Source: an uncultured Caryophanales bacterium
Lineage (GTDB): Bacteria > Bacillota_I > Bacilli_A > RFN20 > CAG-826
Assembly (NCBI GenBank): GCA_946612115.1
Contig: CAMOEI010000002.1
Location: forward strand, 103,956 to 167,955
Reading direction: 5' to 3'
Length of the DNA: 64,000 nt
Part shown: positions 59,701 through 64,000 of the stretch, piece after piece
How the letters are laid out: each line of letters begins with the position of its first letter
Numbering within the stretch: the first letter of the stretch is position 1
Made by a program: the position numbers and the translations under genes
Notes under the pieces: model-generated
Told to the model about the DNA's origin: nothing
What the model saw: the letters and a program-made list of their open reading frames with translations, nothing else
The model's database searches: none

Positions 59701-60582
59701 ACTGGAAAAGTAAAAGTCACTAATGTTGGCGCTCAAGATAATGTTGGCGAGTCTACTGGACCACAAGAAGAAAAACAAACTGTCACTTCAACTTTTACAA
59801 ATAAAGACTGGGGAACATCAGATAGTTCTTGGAACAACAATAAATCTGGTGGTGGTTATGAGAATAGTAGAGGCGTTCAAATTACAGAAGCCGCATCTGG
59901 TGCTAACGCAACAACTAACTCTTCTTTTACAAATGTTTCTAAAATAACTGTTGTCTGGTCAACAAGTAGCAATGGTGTTGGAAGTTTTGCAGTTAAAGTT
60001 GGAAATGGAACCGCTAAATCAAAAACAGTTAGTAGTAGCCAAACAAATCAAAGTCATTCATTTGCTTTTAGTTCTTTTGAAACTGGCGCTGTAAATATTG
60101 CCGTTACATGTTCTAAAAGCAGTATCTTTATCAAAAGTGTTTCTATAGAAACAACAACAGTTACCCCTGGCCAAACTTACCCGGCAACTCCAGAAGATCA
60201 AGCAATTGCGTATGCAACATATTTTAGATCAATCACTGGTCCATATTGTCAATCCACTGATGGGGGAGCAATGCAAGGTGATGTCTGGAATGATTTAAAA
60301 ACTGAATATAATGCGATGGTGAACGACGCGAAAGATATGTTCTGTAGTGGGTCCTCTAATGAGACAGTTATCGACGCCAGAGCGAGATATCGTATCTTAG
60401 TAACTGCGTATTCCAATTTAGAAAACTTTATTATTAATTCTAACAAAACCCCGTTAGTGAATCGTCTATACTATCCATCTATCATAAATATTTCCAACAA
60501 TTGTTGGATTATTGTTGTTATAATATTAGTGTCATTTATTTCTTTCTCAAGTTTCTTAATTTTAAGAAAAAAGAGAGATTGA
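56794..60582 (+). CDS. S8 subtilisin-like serine protease, multidomain with BIG2 repeats and C-terminal TM anchor
   Basis: VAVIDSGIKYDHEDF, DSHGHGTNVASVIA, GTSFSAPLVAGAIA; C-terminal WIIVVIILVSFISFSSFLILRKKRD; ATG at 56794 overlaps the preceding TAA. Confidence 0.9.
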   Translation: MKKNIKFLSIISLLSLGLVLPFLGNTFSSKEEVPNDTPKLISEKYEKGPVFYPASYNTSFSDEPRYNSYQKSLTYGYMNMGNVSSNYRGDSVKVAVIDSGIKYDHEDFKLNDVSVVKGQSRSIEYTTVDKTTGWYYFNFSNSPTHLADSHGHGTNVASVIASVLNGVGDVGIAPNVELYIYKVTNANNGYEWTAINNALQYCIDEKMDVINMSFQAYVNTVTYGSTSQAGGGNAVKTVLRDKINACHNAGITMVAAAGNFNTTESSYPAQNNHVISVGSLARKSNNTKAGFSNYGEGKIDLVAPGYVDVASRSSVSSYTETQGTSFSAPLVAGAIALYKQKFPDATPDEIKAALLSSCDEIPGESSWAGAGRLNVANFLQAEVYSETGVSLDKSSASIDLGTTTKTVQLTATVENGEFFPDVSWSSSNTSVATVSSSGLVTGKAVGSTTISTTTTHGYTATCTITVSETQILPTSITLNCSDDIKLAVGDTYPLSWTVNPSNATNKNVTFIRDDDPDGCISIDSNGVITAIKEGYSLLQIRSVADNSVMSSDIEITISNSASSSIAPRNGTYSLLTNISNLKAGQRIIFSSGTSNAKGMVQTQENNNRAADTITFSSNKIIVGNSSNSTLATFIVESGTKTGSFAFKDDGSSKGYLYAASSSKNYLRTQSNKDDNSSFVISLSNTGSATVTAQGTYSNRIIRYNSGSNIFSCYGSGQSPVYIYYQDAPIYPSTTVVSGNSTANTGETVPLSISYQPGTTTVKETTWTSSDNTIATVNSSGVVSALKAGTVTITATSKSGESSTITSTHIITISDVSVYSVTLNEHTLALIEGNNVALTATVLPINATNKNVTWESSNTNVATVTNGVVTGVGVGDTTITVTTVDGELTDYCLITVSERPALESIEVTGYTSTVPYMDDYDAGDYTCTAHFVNGSTSEVTPEITQSVNTSVLGEQNLVFSYTDNGITKTYTGKVKVTNVGAQDNVGESTGPQEEKQTVTSTFTNKDWGTSDSSWNNNKSGGGYENSRGVQITEAASGANATTNSSFTNVSKITVVWSTSSNGVGSFAVKVGNGTAKSKTVSSSQTNQSHSFAFSSFETGAVNIAVTCSKSSIFIKSVSIETTTVTPGQTYPATPEDQAIAYATYFRSITGPYCQSTDGGAMQGDVWNDLKTEYNAMVNDAKDMFCSGSSNETVIDARARYRILVTAYSNLENFIINSNKTPLVNRLYYPSIINISNNCWIIVVIILVSFISFSSFLILRKKRD

Positions 60583-60610
60583 TGAATATATCAAATAGGA
60601 AGGTTTTTAT

Positions 60611-63600
60611 ATGAAAAAAATTATTCGACTTGTCCCTTTAGCCATTACCGCGCTTGTTTTATCTAGCTGTGGTATTTTTAGAGATACTGGTGGCAGTGGA
60701 GGAGATGATCCTAAACCTAGTGAAACTCCGGTACTTAAGAGTATTTCAGTTAATACAGAAAGTGCTAAGAAAGTTTTTACTATTAATGAAGAATTCTCTT
60801 ACAGTGGTTTAGTGGTTAAGGCTAATTTACAAACATCTTACTCATCTACAGTTGAAGATGTCACTAGTGACGCTGTTGTCACTCCTGAATTAAACTGGAA
60901 TAAATCAGAAGGACAAAAAACAGTTAATGTTTCTTATACTAGAGATAATGTTACAAAGAGTTCCAGTTACAAAGTAACTGTTAATGATAATCCAAGTGTT
61001 ACTAAGTACACTGTTAGTTTTAACGCTAATGGTGGAACAGGTACAATGGCATCATTAGAGATTCCTGAAGGAACATTTACTTTACCAAGTTGTACTTTTG
61101 TCGCTCCAAGTGAAAAGACATTTGATGGTTGGAAAGTGAATAATACAGGTGATACTTACGACGCCGGTGATTCATATAATTTACAAAGCAATATAACTTT
61201 ATATGCTCAATGGAGAGAACAAGCAGCTGCTAAATACACTGTTAGTTTTAACGCTAATGGTGGAACAGGAACTATGAACCCAGTTTCTAGAGACCCTGGA
61301 ACCTACCCTCTCCCAAGTTGTACCTTTACTGCCCCTAGCGGAAAAACATTTGAAGGATGGAAAGTTAATAATAGTGGTGAAACACTTTCTACAAATTATT
61401 CCTACAATTTAAGTAGTGATATTACGTTATATGCTCAATGGAAAAATATCCCTACCCCAACTCCTGGTGATATTCCATCTGAATTTGAATTATTAAATAA
61501 TTCAAGTGATTTTGAAGTTGGACGATATGTTGTATTTTCAAGTGGCAATTCTGGAACAGTTAATGTTATGAGTACAACTCAAAACACAAATAATAGACCT
61601 GCAACATCAGTATCTATTTCTGATAATAAAATTACTGACCCAGCTTCTTCTGTTGCAATCTTCCGTATTGATGAAGGAACTAAAGCTAATACCTATTCTT
61701 TCTATGACACTAACTCGAAACAATATATTTATGCGGCGAGTTCTGGCAGCAATTCTATGAAATCCGAGGATACAAAATCTGATAATAGTAGTTTTACCTA
61801 TTCTTACTCAGGTGGAGAGATTACATTGACCGCTCAAGGATCTAATACGAGAAATACTATTAGATATAATCCAAATAATACTAACCCAATTTTTAGTTGC
61901 TATGGTTCAAATTCGACAACTGGAAATCTTCCATATTTATTCATTTCTAGCGGCGAAGAAATCTATCCTGAATCAATTACTGTTGCAGGAATCTCCCCAA
62001 TTGGAATTGGAGAAGATGCAGATTTCACAGTTTCCTTTAATCCAACCAACACCAATAAAAAGATTGTTTCTTGGGAAAGTAGTAATTCATCAATTGCAAC
62101 AGTGTCATCTACTGGAGTAGTTCACGGCGTTGCTGCTGGAGACTGTATTATCACCGCAAAAGCGTTAAAAGAAGATAATACTTACGCTACTGATTCATAT
62201 AATTTACATGTTCAAGCCTATGCTGTAACTGGAGTATATTTAGATAAGGATGTTGCGTCTGTTTCTATCGGAAACACGGTTAAATTAAATGCAACTGTTG
62301 CTCCAAATAATGCAACAGATAAAGTAGTTTCGTGGTCAAGTAGTAATACAAGCAAAGCCACAGTTGATGATAACGGTGTTGTTACTGGTGTTGCGACCGG
62401 TTCTGCTACCATTACTGTTACTACTCACGATGGTGGATTTACTGATACATGCAATGTAACAGTTACCGCCGCTCCTGCAGTGAGTAAAACTCATTTTGAT
62501 TATGACTATGATGATTATCAAGCCAATAACTTTTATACTGTTGATAATTGTCCTTTGACTGGATCTCCTAAATTACTCATCATTCCTATCTGGTTTAATG
62601 ATTCAGATACTTTTATTAATACATCTGCCAAGGAAAACATTAGAAGTGACATTCAAAAAGCCTATCTAGGCACTAATGCTGAAACAGGTTGGAGAAGTGT
62701 TAAAACATTCTATGAAGAAGAATCAGCGGGTGAATTGACGTTAACTGGTACAGTCACTGACTGGTACAGTGTAAATAGTTCATATACAACATATGGAGCA
62801 GACCAAAGCAAGACAACGAGTCTAGTTACAACCGCAACTAATTGGTATTTCTCTAATAATTCAAGCGATTCAAAGTCTAATTATGACACAAACCACGATG
62901 GATATTTAGATGGAGTTTTACTTATTTACGCAGCTCCTGATTATAGTGCTTTAGATAATGAAAATTACGGCAACTTATGGGCGTATTGTTTCTGGCTTCA
63001 AGAAGCTAAAGGAACCGCCAGTAATCCAAAGCCAAACGTCTTCTTCTGGGCAAGTTACGATTTCATGTATGATAGTTCAACATCATCTTCGAGAACGGGT
63101 GGGAAATCTAGCTATGCTAGTGGAGATTGTTCACATTGCACTATTGATGCCCATACATTCATTCATGAAATGGGGCACGTTTTAGGGGCGGAAGATTATT
63201 ACGATTATTCTCAACAATATAATCCTGCTGGTGGTTTCTCCATGCAAGATTACAATGTTGGTGGTCATGATCCTTACACTGTTATGGCGTATGGTTGGGC
63301 TGATCCATATATTCCAACAACATCAATGAGCATTACAATTAATGATTTCCAATCATCCCATGATTTGATATTGTTAGCGAATCATTCAGTTGATTCACCA
63401 TTTGATGAATATTTATTGTTAGAGTTATATACTCCTACTGGTCTAAACAAAATGGATTCAGATTATAAATATGATAGATGTCCAAAAGGTCCGACAACTC
63501 CAGGTATTAGAGTATGGCATATTGACGCTAGACTTGCATATGGTTATCAATCTGGCGAAGATTGGTATGTTGATCCTGATCATATGACAACAGATCCAAC

Positions 63601-63928
63601 TCATGGAGAAGTTATGCACGCTATGTCGAATACATATTACAATGCAAGTGATGAAGAATTAGAAGATTATTATTCACCTTTTGGTGATGGATATTATGAT
63701 TATAATATTCTTCAACTTATCAGAAATAATACGACATATACCTATCAACCAACAAATAATCTTTCCGCTAGTGATTTGTTTGTTCAAGGCAACTCCTTCA
63801 GCATGAATACATATAAAAAACAATTTGTTGGTAGCACAAACATGAATAATGGAAGCGCTCTTGGATGGAGTTTCACAGTTACATCGTTAAGCTCATCTAG
63901 CGCTACTATTCAACTTACAAAAGCATAA
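60611..63928 (+). CDS. M6 family (immune inhibitor A-like) metalloprotease lipoprotein with BIG_3-like, two InlB B-repeat-like and BIG2 domains
   Basis: HTFIHEMGHVLGAEDYYDYS (HExxH), MQDYNVGGHDPYTVMAYGWADPY; YTVSFNANGGTGTM...ITLYAQW x2; lipobox LVLSSC. Confidence 0.88.
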   Translation: MKKIIRLVPLAITALVLSSCGIFRDTGGSGGDDPKPSETPVLKSISVNTESAKKVFTINEEFSYSGLVVKANLQTSYSSTVEDVTSDAVVTPELNWNKSEGQKTVNVSYTRDNVTKSSSYKVTVNDNPSVTKYTVSFNANGGTGTMASLEIPEGTFTLPSCTFVAPSEKTFDGWKVNNTGDTYDAGDSYNLQSNITLYAQWREQAAAKYTVSFNANGGTGTMNPVSRDPGTYPLPSCTFTAPSGKTFEGWKVNNSGETLSTNYSYNLSSDITLYAQWKNIPTPTPGDIPSEFELLNNSSDFEVGRYVVFSSGNSGTVNVMSTTQNTNNRPATSVSISDNKITDPASSVAIFRIDEGTKANTYSFYDTNSKQYIYAASSGSNSMKSEDTKSDNSSFTYSYSGGEITLTAQGSNTRNTIRYNPNNTNPIFSCYGSNSTTGNLPYLFISSGEEIYPESITVAGISPIGIGEDADFTVSFNPTNTNKKIVSWESSNSSIATVSSTGVVHGVAAGDCIITAKALKEDNTYATDSYNLHVQAYAVTGVYLDKDVASVSIGNTVKLNATVAPNNATDKVVSWSSSNTSKATVDDNGVVTGVATGSATITVTTHDGGFTDTCNVTVTAAPAVSKTHFDYDYDDYQANNFYTVDNCPLTGSPKLLIIPIWFNDSDTFINTSAKENIRSDIQKAYLGTNAETGWRSVKTFYEEESAGELTLTGTVTDWYSVNSSYTTYGADQSKTTSLVTTATNWYFSNNSSDSKSNYDTNHDGYLDGVLLIYAAPDYSALDNENYGNLWAYCFWLQEAKGTASNPKPNVFFWASYDFMYDSSTSSSRTGGKSSYASGDCSHCTIDAHTFIHEMGHVLGAEDYYDYSQQYNPAGGFSMQDYNVGGHDPYTVMAYGWADPYIPTTSMSITINDFQSSHDLILLANHSVDSPFDEYLLLELYTPTGLNKMDSDYKYDRCPKGPTTPGIRVWHIDARLAYGYQSGEDWYVDPDHMTTDPTHGEVMHAMSNTYYNASDEELEDYYSPFGDGYYDYNILQLIRNNTTYTYQPTNNLSASDLFVQGNSFSMNTYKKQFVGSTNMNNGSALGWSFTVTSLSSSSATIQLTKA
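61006..61443 (+). repeat. Two tandem InlB B-repeat-like (Listeria-Bacteroides repeat) modules
   Basis: YTVSFNANGGTGTMASLE...NITLYAQW and YTVSFNANGGTGTMNPVS...DITLYAQW; TACACTGTTAGTTTTAACGCTAATGGTGGAACAGG is repeated at DNA level. Confidence 0.85.
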
Positions 63929-64000
63929 TTCACTAGACAAATATAGGCTCTCTGAAATCTAGCGGGGTTTAGCGGGGAGCCAAAATAAAATAACCCCAAA

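Noticed and set aside
61006-61443. Near-identical DNA repeat considered as a recombination hot spot or mobile repeat
   Set aside because: Explained by tandem InlB B-repeat-like protein domains; only short exact identity.

Overview
The 64-kb window is an AT-rich chromosomal segment. Its gene content and order suggest a Bacillota/Mollicutes-like bacterium, and TGA is used as a stop (genetic code 11). The first ~34 kb is mostly core metabolism: preT-preA, a trimeric NAD-linked [FeFe] hydrogenase, cysS-rlmB-sigH-like, ecfA1A2T-truA-yebC-rplM-rpsI, four tRNAs, recX, yhaM, a sirtuin, HIT, two parvulin-like lipoproteins, sufCDSUB, mnmG-rsmG, an FMN riboswitch with ribU, a small ferredoxin missed by the ORF track, and ispD. 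From ~34.3 kb to the end lies what looks like an extracellular digestion and peptide uptake locus. It holds a cell-surface S8 protease overlapping by 1 nt with a very large OppA-like lipoprotein, a BIG2 lipoprotein, oppBCDF with unusual insertions (a ~400-aa extracytoplasmic insert in OppC and long charged coiled-coil-like inserts at different points of the two ATPases), an aquaporin, and then a tight ~13.3-kb four-gene array of giant secreted hydrolases (endonuclease I-like, C11 clostripain-like, S8 subtilisin, M6 metalloprotease). These four hydrolases appear to share divergent beta-rich accessory modules. Other points of interest are a 112-bp terminal-inverted-repeat element upstream of rplM, an FMN riboswitch whose terminator appears to carry both the antiterminator strand and the Shine-Dalgarno sequence, candidate leaderless genes, and a zinc-ribbon-like insert in the surface subtilase. 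All calls come from reading motifs by eye; no database search was run.
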